A stretch of DNA of 64,000 nucleotides from Gordonia gummivorans (GTDB lineage Bacteria > Actinomycetota > Actinomycetes > Mycobacteriales > Mycobacteriaceae), in NCBI RefSeq assembly GCF_022513585.1, contig NZ_JAKWBF010000008.1:62001-126000 (forward strand), read 5' to 3'. The notes under the pieces are model-generated. The model was not told the DNA's origin and ran no database searches. It was given only the letters and a program-made list of their open reading frames with translations. Position 1 is the first letter of the stretch. Every line of letters starts with the position of its first letter. Made by a program: the position numbers and the translations under genes. This document shows, piece by piece, positions 20,507 to 28,970 of this stretch.

Positions 20507-21136
20507 ATGGGCAGCGTGACCGTCATCGATCATCCTCTCGTACAGCACAAGCTGACACTGATGCGACGAAAAGAGACTTCCACCAACGACTTCCGACGTC
20601 TGCTCAACGAGATCTCCATGCTCATGGCCTACGACGTCCTGCACGACATCCCCATGCACGAGATCACCATCGACACGCCTCTCGAGACCACCACGGCCAG
20701 CGTGATCGACGGCAAGAAGCTGGTCTTCGCCGCCGTGCTGCGCGCAGGCACCGGAATTGCCGACGGAATGCTGTCGGTGGTCCCGGGCGCACGCGTCGGG
20801 CATATCGGGCTGTACCGCGACCCGAAGACCATGGTGGTGGTCGAGTACTACTTCAAGATGCCCAGCGATCTGCACGAACGTGACGTGGTGATCGTCGATC
20901 CCCTGCTCGCGACCGGCCACTCCGCGGTGGCGGCCGTCGATCGCATCAGCGAGCACGGACCGAAGTCGATCAAGTTCGTCTGCCTGCTCGCGGCGCCGGA
21001 GGGCATCGACGTCCTGCACGGTGCACATCCGGACGTCCCCATCTACACTGCCGCCGTCGACCGCGGGCTCGACGACAACGGTTTCATCCGGCCGGGACTC
21101 GGGGATGCAGGCGATCGGATCTTCGGCACGGCGTGA
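20507..21136 (+). CDS. upp: Uracil phosphoribosyltransferase
   Basis: A 209-residue protein if the ATG at 20507 is used, which matches the family length and has GAGGAAGGA six bases upstream. The ATG at 20456, two bases after the DUF1688 stop, would add 17 residues without homology. [16 protein letters not shown] is the PRPP-binding loop and [12 protein letters not shown] is the uracil-binding C-terminus. It converts uracil and PRPP to UMP. In the URC pathway this is the entry step, which explains why it is the third gene of this overlapping cluster. Confidence 0.95.
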   Translation: MGSVTVIDHPLVQHKLTLMRRKETSTNDFRRLLNEISMLMAYDVLHDIPMHEITIDTPLETTTASVIDGKKLVFAAVLRAGTGIADGMLSVVPGARVGHIGLYRDPKTMVVVEYYFKMPSDLHERDVVIVDPLLATGHSAVAAVDRISEHGPKSIKFVCLLAAPEGIDVLHGAHPDVPIYTAAVDRGLDDNGFIRPGLGDAGDRIFGTA

Positions 21137-21216
21137 CGGCCAGACAACAGGTCACCTCACCAGGGGCTGATGGGGCTCGCTCCTGGCCGGGGACACCCGT
21201 CACGCACAATGGCGCC

Positions 21217-22200
21217 ATGACCGAATCAGTCGCGTTCGTCGATCGACTCGAACGTGTGCAGGTACCGCTCTATCTGATGGCCATCGTCGTCGGGGTGCTG
21301 GTGGGACTCGCGGCGCCGAGGTTCACCGAATCGCTGGACGTGGCCATCAATCCGTTGCTCGCGGCACTGCTGTTCGTGACGTTTCTGCAGATTCCGGTTG
21401 CCGACCTGGCAAAGTTGCTGCGCGACAAGCGATTCCTCGGCGCGATCGTCGTCGTGAACTTCGCCGTCGTACCACTGGTCGTCTTCGGACTGTCGCAATT
21501 CCTTCCCGACGACCTCGCCATCCAGATCGGCGTGCTGCTCGTGCTGCTGTGCCCGTGCGTGGACTATGTGGTCGTGTTCACGGGTCTGGCCGGCGGATCC
21601 GCGAGCCGCCTGCTCGCGGCGACTCCCCTGCTCCTGATCATGCAGATGCTGCTCACTCCGCTCTACCTGCTCGCATTTCTGGGGCACGACGCGGTGGACG
21701 TGGTTGAACTCGAGCCGTTCGTCGAGGCGTTCGTCCTCCTGATCGTGATACCGCTGGCGTTGGCCTGGGCGACCCAGGCGTGGGCCTCGCGGGCCCGTCC
21801 AGGTGCGGTCTTCACGAAAGGCGCCACGGCGACGATGGTTCCGCTCATGATGGCGGTGCTCGCCGTCGTGACCTGTTCGCAGATTCCCCGCGTCGACGAG
21901 AACTTCGGTGATCTGGTCGCGATCATGCCGATCTATGCAGCGTTCCTGATCGTCATGGCGTTTGCGGGCATTGCCGTGGCACGCGCCTTCGGCCTCGACG
22001 TGGCATCGACCCGGGCCGTGGTGTTCTCGGGAGCCACCCGCAACTCACTGGTGGTGCTGCCGCTCGCGCTCGCACTGCCCGCCGGGTTCGAGGTTGCCGC
22101 CGCGGCAGTGGTGACCCAGACCCTGGTGGAACTCATCGGGATGGTCGCCTACGTGTGGCTGATCCCGGTCCTGCTTCCCGAAATCACCACGAGCGCTTGA
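21217..22200 (+). CDS. Bile acid:sodium symporter/arsenite permease family transporter
   Basis: A 327-residue integral membrane protein with about ten hydrophobic segments from residue 15 to the C-terminus. The internal pattern LLVLLCPCVDYVVVFTGLAGG and the late FSGATRNSLVVLPLALALP fit the BASS superfamily branch annotated as arsenic-resistance (ACR3-like) proteins. No arsR or arsC is nearby, so arsenite export is doubtful. Directly after upp and on the same strand, it could carry a URC pathway substrate or product instead; that is inference. Start set at ATG 21217, the only one giving a normal N-terminus. Confidence 0.75.
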   Translation: MTESVAFVDRLERVQVPLYLMAIVVGVLVGLAAPRFTESLDVAINPLLAALLFVTFLQIPVADLAKLLRDKRFLGAIVVVNFAVVPLVVFGLSQFLPDDLAIQIGVLLVLLCPCVDYVVVFTGLAGGSASRLLAATPLLLIMQMLLTPLYLLAFLGHDAVDVVELEPFVEAFVLLIVIPLALAWATQAWASRARPGAVFTKGATATMVPLMMAVLAVVTCSQIPRVDENFGDLVAIMPIYAAFLIVMAFAGIAVARAFGLDVASTRAVVFSGATRNSLVVLPLALALPAGFEVAAAAVVTQTLVELIGMVAYVWLIPVLLPEITTSA

Positions 22201-22209
22201 CCGCTCGTG

Positions 22210-22944
22210 TCACTTGTGTGGGACATCGGCACTGAGGCCCCCGTCCATCACGAACTCGGCACCCGTCGCATACGACGACTCGTCACTCGCGAGGAACACC
22301 ACGAAGGTCGACACTTCGCTCGACTCGGCTGCCCGCCCCAGCGGCACCTTGACCATGTCCTCGGGCAGCCCCTCGGTCATCGGTGTCCGGATCAGGCCGG
22401 GATGGATCGAGTTGACCCGAATGTTGTGTGGCGCAAGCTCCAAGGCCGCCGACTTCGCCAGGCCGCGCACACCCCACTTGGACGCCACATACCCGTGTGC
22501 CCAAGGGCTTCCGCGCAGACCCTCCACCGACGACACATTGATGATCGATCCGCCGCCCGCAGCGATCATCGGGTCGGCGACGGTCTGGATACCGATGAAG
22601 GTTCCGGTGAGGTTGACGTCGAGGATCTGGCGCCACTTGTCGAGCCGGAACTTCTGCACGGTGGAGCCGTTCACGATGCCGGCGTTGTTCACGAGCACAT
22701 TGACCTTGCCGAAGTCGTCGACCGCCGTCGCGACCGCCGCCTGCCAGTCCTCGGGCGAGGTGACATCGAGATGCACATAGCGCGCCGCATCACCGAGTTC
22801 GTCGGCGAGAGCTTTGCCCTCATCGTCGAGGATGTCGCCGATCACCACCTTCGCACCTTCGGCCACGAGCGCCCGGGCATGCTCGGCACCCATCCCCCGT
22901 GAGCCACCGGTGATCACTGCAACTTTGTCGTCTACGCGTCCCAT
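22210..22944 (-). CDS. Short-chain dehydrogenase, FabG3/20-beta-hydroxysteroid dehydrogenase-like
   Basis: A 244-residue SDR. The cofactor loop is TGGSRGMG (residues 12-19), NNAG lies near 86-89, and the catalytic set is NVSSVEG ... YVASK. The C-terminal GAEFVMDGG is a typical SDR end. The runs EGAKVVIGDILDDEGKA and AARYVHLDVT closely resemble mycobacterial FabG3 (Rv2002), a 20-beta-hydroxysteroid dehydrogenase, from memory. It likely reduces or oxidises a steroid or fatty-acyl ketone. It is divergent from the amine-dehydrogenase-like gene, with a palindromic AGAACACGTTCT 33 bases before its start. It ends nine bases from the transporter stop. Confidence 0.88.
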   Translation of the reverse strand: MGRVDDKVAVITGGSRGMGAEHARALVAEGAKVVIGDILDDEGKALADELGDAARYVHLDVTSPEDWQAAVATAVDDFGKVNVLVNNAGIVNGSTVQKFRLDKWRQILDVNLTGTFIGIQTVADPMIAAGGGSIINVSSVEGLRGSPWAHGYVASKWGVRGLAKSAALELAPHNIRVNSIHPGLIRTPMTEGLPEDMVKVPLGRAAESSEVSTFVVFLASDESSYATGAEFVMDGGLSADVPHK

Positions 22945-22977
22945 GGCGAGCAAGAGTACAGCGGTCAGAGCCAAATG

Positions 22978-22989
22978 AGAACACGTTCT
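22978..22989. promoter_or_regulatory. Candidate TetR/KstR-like operator
   Basis: AGAACACGTTCT is a perfect inverted repeat apart from its two central bases, and its AACxxGTT core equals the core of KstR-type operators of cholesterol regulons. It lies 33 bases upstream of the SDR start in the divergent promoter region. One outer base of the KstR consensus is not met. Regulation is inference. Confidence 0.4.
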
Positions 22990-23094
22990 ACCGAAGTCGG
23001 GGCAAACGTGCTCTACTGATATGGACAGAAGTCCGGACAGCTGTACACCTGACCTCGGTCTTCCGGTCAAACGAGTGCAAGGAGGCACCTCTTC

Positions 23095-24174
23095 ATGTCC
23101 GTCGCCACCCCGATTCGTGTCGGCCTCGTCGGCACCGGCAACGCTGGTCGACTCGCCCTGCGTCAGCTCATCGCGGATCCCCGATTCGAACTGACCGCCG
23201 TCGGCGTCTCCACCGCCACGAAGGTCGGACAAGACGCAGGCATCCTGGCGGGCGTGGACACCGTCACGGGAGTGCAAGCCACCGAAGGCCTCGACGGCGT
23301 GATCGCGTCGAATCCCGACTGTGTTGTGTACTGCGCCATGGGCGACACGCGTCCGATCGAGTCCTTCGACGACGTGCGGCGCCTCCTCGCCGCGGGTATC
23401 GATGTGGTCGGGTCGGCCCCCGGTACGTTGCAGTTTCCATGGGGCGTGATGCCGCAGAAGGCGATCACCAAGCTCGAGACGGTGGCGCGCGACAACGACA
23501 CGAGCATCTTCATCACCGGCGTCGACCCGGGCTTCGCGAACGACCTGATTCCCTTCGCCTTCGCCAGTACGTGTCAGCGGATCGAGCAGATCAGGTGCAT
23601 GGAGATTGCCGACTACGCGACGTATGACGGCGCAACCGTGATGTTCGACGTGATGGGTTTCGGCAAACCGCTCGACGAAACTCCGATGCTGTTCCTTCCG
23701 GGTGTCCTCGGCCTCGCGTGGGGAACCACCATTCGCCAGCTCGCCGCCGGTCTCGGGGTGGAGGTGGACGAGATCGAGGAGATCCACGAAAGTGAGCCCG
23801 CTCCTGAGGAATTCGAGATCGCTGCGGGCACGATTGCCAGGGGGAGCCGCGCCGCGGTGCGGTTCGAGATCATCGGCAAGGTGGACGGCAAACCCGTCAT
23901 CGTCATCGAACACGTCAACCGCTTGCGCGAGGATCTGCGCCCCGACTGGGCGCAGCCCGCGCAACCCGGCGGGTGCTATCGCGTCGAGATCGTCGGCGAA
24001 CCGAATTATCGGGTCGACATCTGCCCGACCAGCGAGCATGGCGACCACAATCACGCGGCAATCGTGGCAGCAGCGGGCCGGATCGTGAATGCCATCCCCG
24101 CGATCATCGACGCCCCCGCCGGGATCCGCACCACCGCCGACCTTCCGTTGGTCACCGGCAACTACACAGGTTGA
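23095..24174 (+). CDS. NAD(P)H-dependent amine dehydrogenase/dihydrodipicolinate reductase-like protein
   Basis: A 359-residue protein starting with a Rossmann fold GLVGTGNAGRLALRQL and followed by PDCVVYCAMGD and VVGSAPGT elements seen in dihydrodipicolinate reductase-like enzymes. It belongs with actinobacterial proteins resembling 2,4-diaminopentanoate dehydrogenase. The late HGDHNHAAIVAAAGRIVNAIPAI helix is a usual family end. Substrate unknown; the divergent SDR suggests a lipid or steroid setting. AAGGAGG-like sequence (GCAAGGAGGCAC) precedes the ATG. Confidence 0.75.
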   Translation: MSVATPIRVGLVGTGNAGRLALRQLIADPRFELTAVGVSTATKVGQDAGILAGVDTVTGVQATEGLDGVIASNPDCVVYCAMGDTRPIESFDDVRRLLAAGIDVVGSAPGTLQFPWGVMPQKAITKLETVARDNDTSIFITGVDPGFANDLIPFAFASTCQRIEQIRCMEIADYATYDGATVMFDVMGFGKPLDETPMLFLPGVLGLAWGTTIRQLAAGLGVEVDEIEEIHESEPAPEEFEIAAGTIARGSRAAVRFEIIGKVDGKPVIVIEHVNRLREDLRPDWAQPAQPGGCYRVEIVGEPNYRVDICPTSEHGDHNHAAIVAAAGRIVNAIPAIIDAPAGIRTTADLPLVTGNYTG

Positions 24175-24195
24175 CCCGAGAACTCGAGTTGAATT

Positions 24196-24229
24196 GGAGA
24201 AGGCGAGTGCTGCAGCACTCGCCTTCTCC
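24196..24229. terminator. Perfect 34-base palindrome after the amine-dehydrogenase-like gene
   Basis: Two 17-base arms (24196-24212 and 24213-24229) are exact inverted copies with no loop, 21 bases after the stop. As RNA it folds to a strong hairpin, probably a terminator. In duplex form it could also be a protein-binding site or extrude as a cruciform. Confidence 0.75.
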
Positions 24230-24328
24230 CATTCGGCGCCGGTTTGTCGCGGGTGCCGGCGAGTCCCGCCGGCCGAAAGGGCAAGAACGGTCGGGCCTGC
24301 GCGGCCGTTCGAGTCGCATACTCGATGC

Positions 24329-25264
24329 ATGACGCCACCACCGCACGACCGGCTGCGCGAGCTCCTCGACGCTGTCCTCGCCGACGGCAACGACAGTCTC
24401 GACGAGATGGCGCGCGACGCGTACTCGTCGTCATTTCACTTCAGCCGCCAGGTGAATCGTGGCGCGGGTGAATCGCCGGTTGCATTGCGCCGGCGGGTGT
24501 TGCTCGAACGGGCAGCATGGGGGTTGCAGCGCGAAGAGTCGGTCACCGATGTCGCATTCGCGGCCGGTTACGAATCCGTCGACGGCTTCGCACGCGCCTT
24601 CACTCGTGCATATGGCCACAGTCCGAGCCGCATTCCCCCACTCGGCGAGCGCGGCCACTGGCTCGACGCGCCCAACGGCATCCACTTCCATTCCCCGACA
24701 GTGCTGTACGTCGACAACGGCACCGCGGTGACCGAGGGTGCCGGGAACGTCACCATGATGATGGTCCGACACGACCTCGACGACACCGCGATACTGCTCG
24801 ACGCAGCGAAGGCTCTCGACGACACCGAGTACCGACGCAAGCGTCTGCCGGAACATCGTGTGCTCGCCTGGAGCGGACCTGAAGAACGACTGTGCGAGGT
24901 CATGTTTCACCTCGTCAGCGACAAGGCTCCGTGGTTGTCGAGTATCGAGGGTAGCGCGATGTCGACCGACACCCGTGACGATGTCGCAGCACTCACCGAC
25001 CTCCATGAAGACATCGCTGCACGCTGGCTCGCCCTGATCCGGGACATCGACCGCCGTGGCGCATGGCAGGACCGTATCGTCGACGCCCTGTGCGAACCAC
25101 CCGAGTCGTTCCTGCTGTCGCAGATCGTCGCCCACGTGCTGACGTTTTCCGCACACCGACGACAACTCGTCCGCTGGATGCTGCACGACGCAGGGGTCGA
25201 CGTCTCCGGACTCGATCCAGACCCGATCATGTGGCACCGCAAGCAATCCGGAGGGTTCCGATGA
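24329..25264 (+). CDS. AraC-type regulator fused to a DinB-like domain
   Basis: A 311-residue protein. The N-terminal 100 residues are an AraC/XylS double helix-turn-helix: SLDEMARDAYSSSFHFSRQVNRGAGESPVALRRR and VTDVAFAAGYESVDGFARAFTRAYGHSPS. The C-terminal half has a four-helix DinB-type look with spaced histidines (TDLHEDIAARW, SQIVAHVLTFSAHRRQLVRWML), a metal-binding fold found in thiol transferases and stress proteins. Such regulators probably sense a small molecule through the DinB part. Start at ATG 24329; longer starts give non-homologous sequence through the palindrome. Confidence 0.8.
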   Translation: MTPPPHDRLRELLDAVLADGNDSLDEMARDAYSSSFHFSRQVNRGAGESPVALRRRVLLERAAWGLQREESVTDVAFAAGYESVDGFARAFTRAYGHSPSRIPPLGERGHWLDAPNGIHFHSPTVLYVDNGTAVTEGAGNVTMMMVRHDLDDTAILLDAAKALDDTEYRRKRLPEHRVLAWSGPEERLCEVMFHLVSDKAPWLSSIEGSAMSTDTRDDVAALTDLHEDIAARWLALIRDIDRRGAWQDRIVDALCEPPESFLLSQIVAHVLTFSAHRRQLVRWMLHDAGVDVSGLDPDPIMWHRKQSGGFR

Positions 25265-25308
25265 CGGCCGGGCCGCGTTGATCCGTAGCGTTTGACCATT
25301 CGGTGAGG

Positions 25309-25968
25309 TCAGCCCTCACCCACGGACTTGCGGAGTTGCTCGGAAACCCTGCCGCGCGCCCATTTCGGGAGTATGAAGATGCCCTCCGCCTCGGCGCAGA
25401 CCCCGTCGGCGGTGCTCAGAGTCCCGGTCACGATCGACTTGACCCCCTCCACCCGATCAAGGCTGGCCTGGACCCGCACCTCGCCCAGCGGCGTGCCGCG
25501 AACGTAGCGGATGGTCAGGGTCCCGGTCATGCCCGGCGACCCGGCATGCTCGGCAGCCGAACCCAACACCTGGTCGAGGATCATGGCGATCACCCCGCCG
25601 TGCACCAGTCCCGCCGGCCCCTCGTACTGTGGGCCTAGCGCGAATTCTGCCCAGCTGCAATCGGTTTCGTGAACGAGCTCCACCGGAGGAGCTAACGGGT
25701 TCCGCTCCCCCACCACCGCGTTTCCCCAGGCCCGCTTGGTCGAGTCGGAGTTGAATCGAACCCCGAACGACCCGGGCAGTCGTCGGGCGGACAGGATCGC
25801 GGTGGCGGCCTCGATGTGACGCTGCGCGTCGTCGATCGCTGCGTCGTCGACGTCGGTGACGACGGTTGCCGACACGAGATCGCGAACTCGATCGGCAAGC
25901 GCTCGCGCTGTGTCGGTGCGGTGCCGCAACTCCTCCGGATCGATGTCCTCCTGGATATAGCCGCTCAT
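25309..25968 (-). CDS. PaaI-type hotdog-fold thioesterase
   Basis: A 219-residue protein from ATG 25968 with GGAGTG upstream. A helical N-terminal extension of about 75 residues precedes a single hotdog domain: YEGPAGLVHGGVIAMILDQVLG carries the HGG motif and the helix with the catalytic Asp, followed by GTLTIRYVRGTPLGEVRVQA. Members hydrolyse acyl-CoA thioesters. It is divergent from the dienoyl-CoA-isomerase-like gene, so both may act on fatty-acyl CoA (inference). Confidence 0.85.
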   Translation of the reverse strand: MSGYIQEDIDPEELRHRTDTARALADRVRDLVSATVVTDVDDAAIDDAQRHIEAATAILSARRLPGSFGVRFNSDSTKRAWGNAVVGERNPLAPPVELVHETDCSWAEFALGPQYEGPAGLVHGGVIAMILDQVLGSAAEHAGSPGMTGTLTIRYVRGTPLGEVRVQASLDRVEGVKSIVTGTLSTADGVCAEAEGIFILPKWARGRVSEQLRKSVGEG

Positions 25969-26124
25969 ACGGGCACTCCTCGTCGCCTCGAGCCGTATCA
26001 CGCCGACTCACCAACGTCACTGACTCACCAAACCTCACTCGGTTGTAACAGGCCTTCTCGATCGACCGCGCGGGCGGTCCACCCATATGTAGGTCGCCAT
26101 AGTGCGCCGGGTAGTCTCAGCCGC

Positions 26125-26952
26125 ATGAGTGAACACGCGTGGAAAGCGTTCGAGGTCTCCGTTGCCGACCACATCGCCGAAGTCGCCCTGACCGGGCCGG
26201 GCAAGGGCAACGCCATGGGCCCGGACTTCTGGAGCGAGTTGCCTCAACTGTTCGGACAGCTCGACGCCGACGACGACGTCCGCGCGGTCATCCTCACCGG
26301 CTCTGGACGACACTTCTCGTACGGACTCGACCTCGTCGCCATGGGCGGCACGTTGTCGTCGGTGCTCGCCGACGGAGCCAAGGCGCGACCGCGGACCGAG
26401 TTCCTCGACAGCTTGCGCGGACTGCAGAACGCGATCACCGCGGTCGCCGACTGCCGCAAGCCGGTGATCGCCGCGATCTCCGGGTGGTGCATCGGTGGTG
26501 GTGTGGACCTCATCGCCGCTGCTGACATCCGGTATGCCAGCGCCGACGCCAGGTTCAGCGTTCGTGAGGTCAAGGTCGGCATGGTCGCCGACGTCGGCAG
26601 TTTGGCGCGTCTGCCGCTCATCCTCAACGACGGCCACCTGCGCGAACTGGCACTGACCGGCAAGGACATCGACGCTGCTCGCGCCGAGAAGATCGGACTC
26701 GTCAACGACGTGGCCGACGACCAGGACGCGGTTCTCGCGCTCGCCCGGGAGACCGCCGCCCAGATCGCCACGAATCCGCCCCTGGTGGTGCACGGCATCA
26801 AGGCGGTGCTCGACCACACGCGCAGTGCCGCCGTCCATGACAGCCTGCGCTATGTCGCGGCGTGGAACTCGGCATTCCTGCCGAGCAACGATCTGACCGA
26901 GGCCATCACCGCAGTCTTCGAGAAGCGCGCACCCGAGTTCACCGGCGAGTAA
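26125..26952 (+). CDS. Enoyl-CoA hydratase family protein with dienoyl-CoA isomerase active site
   Basis: A 275-residue crotonase-fold protein. The oxyanion loops are HFSYGLDL and WCIGGGVDLI. Asp128, Glu148 and Asp156 reproduce the Asp-x19-Glu-x7-Asp spacing of the delta-3,5-delta-2,4-dienoyl-CoA isomerase catalytic set, and the run VREVKVGMVADVGSLARLP closely matches that enzyme in animals. It therefore probably shifts double bonds in unsaturated acyl-CoA during beta-oxidation, not simple hydration. Start ATG 26125. It is divergent from a thioesterase and ends seven bases before a convergent gene. Confidence 0.88.
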   Translation: MSEHAWKAFEVSVADHIAEVALTGPGKGNAMGPDFWSELPQLFGQLDADDDVRAVILTGSGRHFSYGLDLVAMGGTLSSVLADGAKARPRTEFLDSLRGLQNAITAVADCRKPVIAAISGWCIGGGVDLIAAADIRYASADARFSVREVKVGMVADVGSLARLPLILNDGHLRELALTGKDIDAARAEKIGLVNDVADDQDAVLALARETAAQIATNPPLVVHGIKAVLDHTRSAAVHDSLRYVAAWNSAFLPSNDLTEAITAVFEKRAPEFTGE

Positions 26953-26958
26953 CGCCGC

Positions 26959-27435
26959 TCAGGTGGGTTCCGCCGGCCGCAGTCGAAACACCGGGATTCG
27001 CCGGTCGGTGCGTTGCTCGTAGAGGTCGAAATTCGGCCATACCGCCCGCAACAGTTGCCATGCCTGTTCGCGGTCGGGGCCGTCGAGTTCGGTCGGAACC
27101 GCAGTCCAGGATCGTCGGTGCCTCGAGATCTCGACGGTGTCGGCGGCCCGCACGTTGAACACCCACTGCGGCATCTTCGGACCACCGAAGTACGACCCGG
27201 CGATCACCCAGTCGTCCCCGTCGGGTACCGCGAGCAGACGAGTCGTCCGGACGACCCCGCTCGATCTGCCGACGACCTCCATGGTGATGTTCGGCAAGGT
27301 GGCGATGTCGAGCAATCCCACACGATGCCCGGTGAGCTTCTGTAAAGCGCTGTCACACTTGACGATCTGCGGAAGATAAGTGGGCATCCACGGAATTGAT
27401 CCGATCTTCACCGCGGTGGCGCGCAACGGGTTCAC
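26959..27435 (-). CDS. Deazaflavin (F420)-dependent nitroreductase-family protein
   Basis: A 158-residue protein with a GTG start; no other in-frame start lies nearby upstream. GRSSGVVRTTRLLAVPDGDDWVIAGSYFGGPKMPQWVFNVRA is the split-barrel pattern of the Ddn family, which binds F420H2. AWQLLRAVWPNFDLYEQRTDRRIPVFRL is the usual C-terminal part. Ddn-type enzymes reduce quinones or nitro compounds; the substrate here is unknown. It converges on the dienoyl-CoA-isomerase-like gene and is divergent from the next hypothetical gene. Confidence 0.85.
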   Translation of the reverse strand: MNPLRATAVKIGSIPWMPTYLPQIVKCDSALQKLTGHRVGLLDIATLPNITMEVVGRSSGVVRTTRLLAVPDGDDWVIAGSYFGGPKMPQWVFNVRAADTVEISRHRRSWTAVPTELDGPDREQAWQLLRAVWPNFDLYEQRTDRRIPVFRLRPAEPT

Positions 27436-27550
27436 GGATACCAGTCTGGCATGCGCACGACCGACCGCTGGTCAACCCGACGTTCCACAGCGACTGCCTC
27501 CTGTGGATGGAGTTCTCGGGTTGGCGCCCTCGGGCCGTGAGGATCTGTCC

Positions 27551-27994
27551 ATGACATTCACCGAACACACCCCGATTCCGCACATCGACACCGTCACCGA
27601 GCCGTTCCACGGCACCGAACAGCTTCGTCAACGTTGGCGAGCTCTGATGGGACCTCTGGGTTTCTCCGAGCGCCTGCTCTGGTTCGTGTTCGTCGACGAC
27701 GACTGCCGGATCATTCCGGCCGCCAACAAGCTCGACCTGCCCGCCACGCCCGACGCCCGGCTCGCCGACCTCCTGATGAACCGATTGGGCGAGATCGCAA
27801 CCGTCGACGGATCGGTGTCGGTGGCGTGTTTGCTGACGCGGCCCGGCGTCGACGGGATCAGCACGAGCGACGAGGGTTGGGCGCACATGCTGGCCGAGGC
27901 CGGCGCCCGCCATCGCGTGTCCTTGCATCCGATCCACCGCGCCAACGACGCGACCCTCGTGACGATGCCGAAGACGATCAGCGAGGTGGCCTGA
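27551..27994 (+). CDS. Conserved hypothetical protein
   Basis: A 147-residue protein starting MTFTEHTPIPHIDT, 17 bases before the BadF-type gene on the same strand. It shows alternating strands and helices (LLWFVFVDDDCRIIPAANKLDLP, GSVSVACLLTRPG, MLAEAGARHRV) suggestive of a small alpha/beta fold. I do not recognise the family; no metal site, membrane segment or signal is evident. The ORF extends upstream of 27551, but that part looks non-coding and overlaps the divergent promoter region. Confidence 0.65.
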   Translation: MTFTEHTPIPHIDTVTEPFHGTEQLRQRWRALMGPLGFSERLLWFVFVDDDCRIIPAANKLDLPATPDARLADLLMNRLGEIATVDGSVSVACLLTRPGVDGISTSDEGWAHMLAEAGARHRVSLHPIHRANDATLVTMPKTISEVA

Positions 27995-28011
27995 CACGCT
28001 AGCGTCGAGCC

Positions 28012-28956
28012 ATGACTGCAGGCTCGCGCATCATCATCGACGCCGGGCAGACGGGCACGCGCGTACGTGTACACAGGTCCGACGGTCACGACGATCATGA
28101 TGCCGAGCCGGTGTACACCGATCGGCCCGTCGTGGAGCAGGTCGCCGCCATCGCGCGAACGGTGCTGGCACCCTCGTCGGGCCCGGTGTCGGCACTCGCA
28201 GCGGGTGTATCGGGTCTGACACCCGATTACGCACGGCCGGATTCGCTACTCGCGATGGTGTCGGACCTCGGGATCACCGCCGTCGTCCTTGCACATGACT
28301 CGGTGTCGGCATATCTCGCCGCGAACCGCTTCGCCGACGGTGTGACCTGCGCGGTCGGCACCGGGGTCGTCGCACTCGGCGTCGGGCCGGCGGGCACGTG
28401 GCGCGTCGACGGCTGGGGTCACCTTGTCGGCGATGCCGGGAGCGCGTATTGGATCGGACGGGCGGGGATCGACGCCGCGTTGCGATCGTTCGACGGTCGG
28501 ACTGAACCCTCACCGCTCGAGGACAGCGCGGTCGAGACCTTCGGGCCGCTGCCCGAGTTGTACATGAGCCTGCAGGGGGCGCCGGACCGGGTGGCGCGCA
28601 TCGCCGGCTTCGCCACGCAGGTCGACGACGCGGCACGCGGCGGCGATGCGACGGCCATCGACATCTGTCGCCGGGCCGCCGCCGAACTGGCGACCTCCGC
28701 GTCGGCCGCACTGCACCGAAGCGGATGGTCGTCCGGGCGGGATGCACGGATCAGCTGGATGGGAAATGTGCTGTCGCACAACGACCTCATCCGCGAGACA
28801 TTTGCCGACGAGATGATCCGGCGAGCACCCGGCGCCACCGTTGGCGCCCCGCTGGGCACCAGTCTCGATGGCGTCGACCTACTACTGGCGCTTCCTCCCG
28901 AACATGCCCTCACCGCGTCCGTTGCGCGGGCTGCAGCTCAGTGGTCCTGTCCATGA
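28012..28956 (+). CDS. BadF/BadG/BcrA/BcrD ATPase family kinase (N-acetylglucosamine kinase-like)
   Basis: A 314-residue ASKHA-fold protein: phosphate-1 loop IIIDAGQTGTRVRVH, second motif LAHDSVSAYLAANRF, and VGTGVVALGVG ... GWGHLVGDAGSAYWIGR, which is the pattern of bacterial N-acetylglucosamine kinases and related BadF ATPases. Usual first-loop glycines are replaced (DAGQTGT for DGGGTKT), which may affect ATP binding. A sugar kinase role in cell-wall recycling is the likeliest reading; the neighbours do not confirm it. Confidence 0.82.
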   Translation: MTAGSRIIIDAGQTGTRVRVHRSDGHDDHDAEPVYTDRPVVEQVAAIARTVLAPSSGPVSALAAGVSGLTPDYARPDSLLAMVSDLGITAVVLAHDSVSAYLAANRFADGVTCAVGTGVVALGVGPAGTWRVDGWGHLVGDAGSAYWIGRAGIDAALRSFDGRTEPSPLEDSAVETFGPLPELYMSLQGAPDRVARIAGFATQVDDAARGGDATAIDICRRAAAELATSASAALHRSGWSSGRDARISWMGNVLSHNDLIRETFADEMIRRAPGATVGAPLGTSLDGVDLLLALPPEHALTASVARAAAQWSCP

Positions 28957-28970
28957 ACGAACAGCACCAC

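Noticed and set aside
21217-22200. Arsenic resistance operon
   Set aside because: No arsR, arsC or other ars gene adjoins; family membership alone is not enough.
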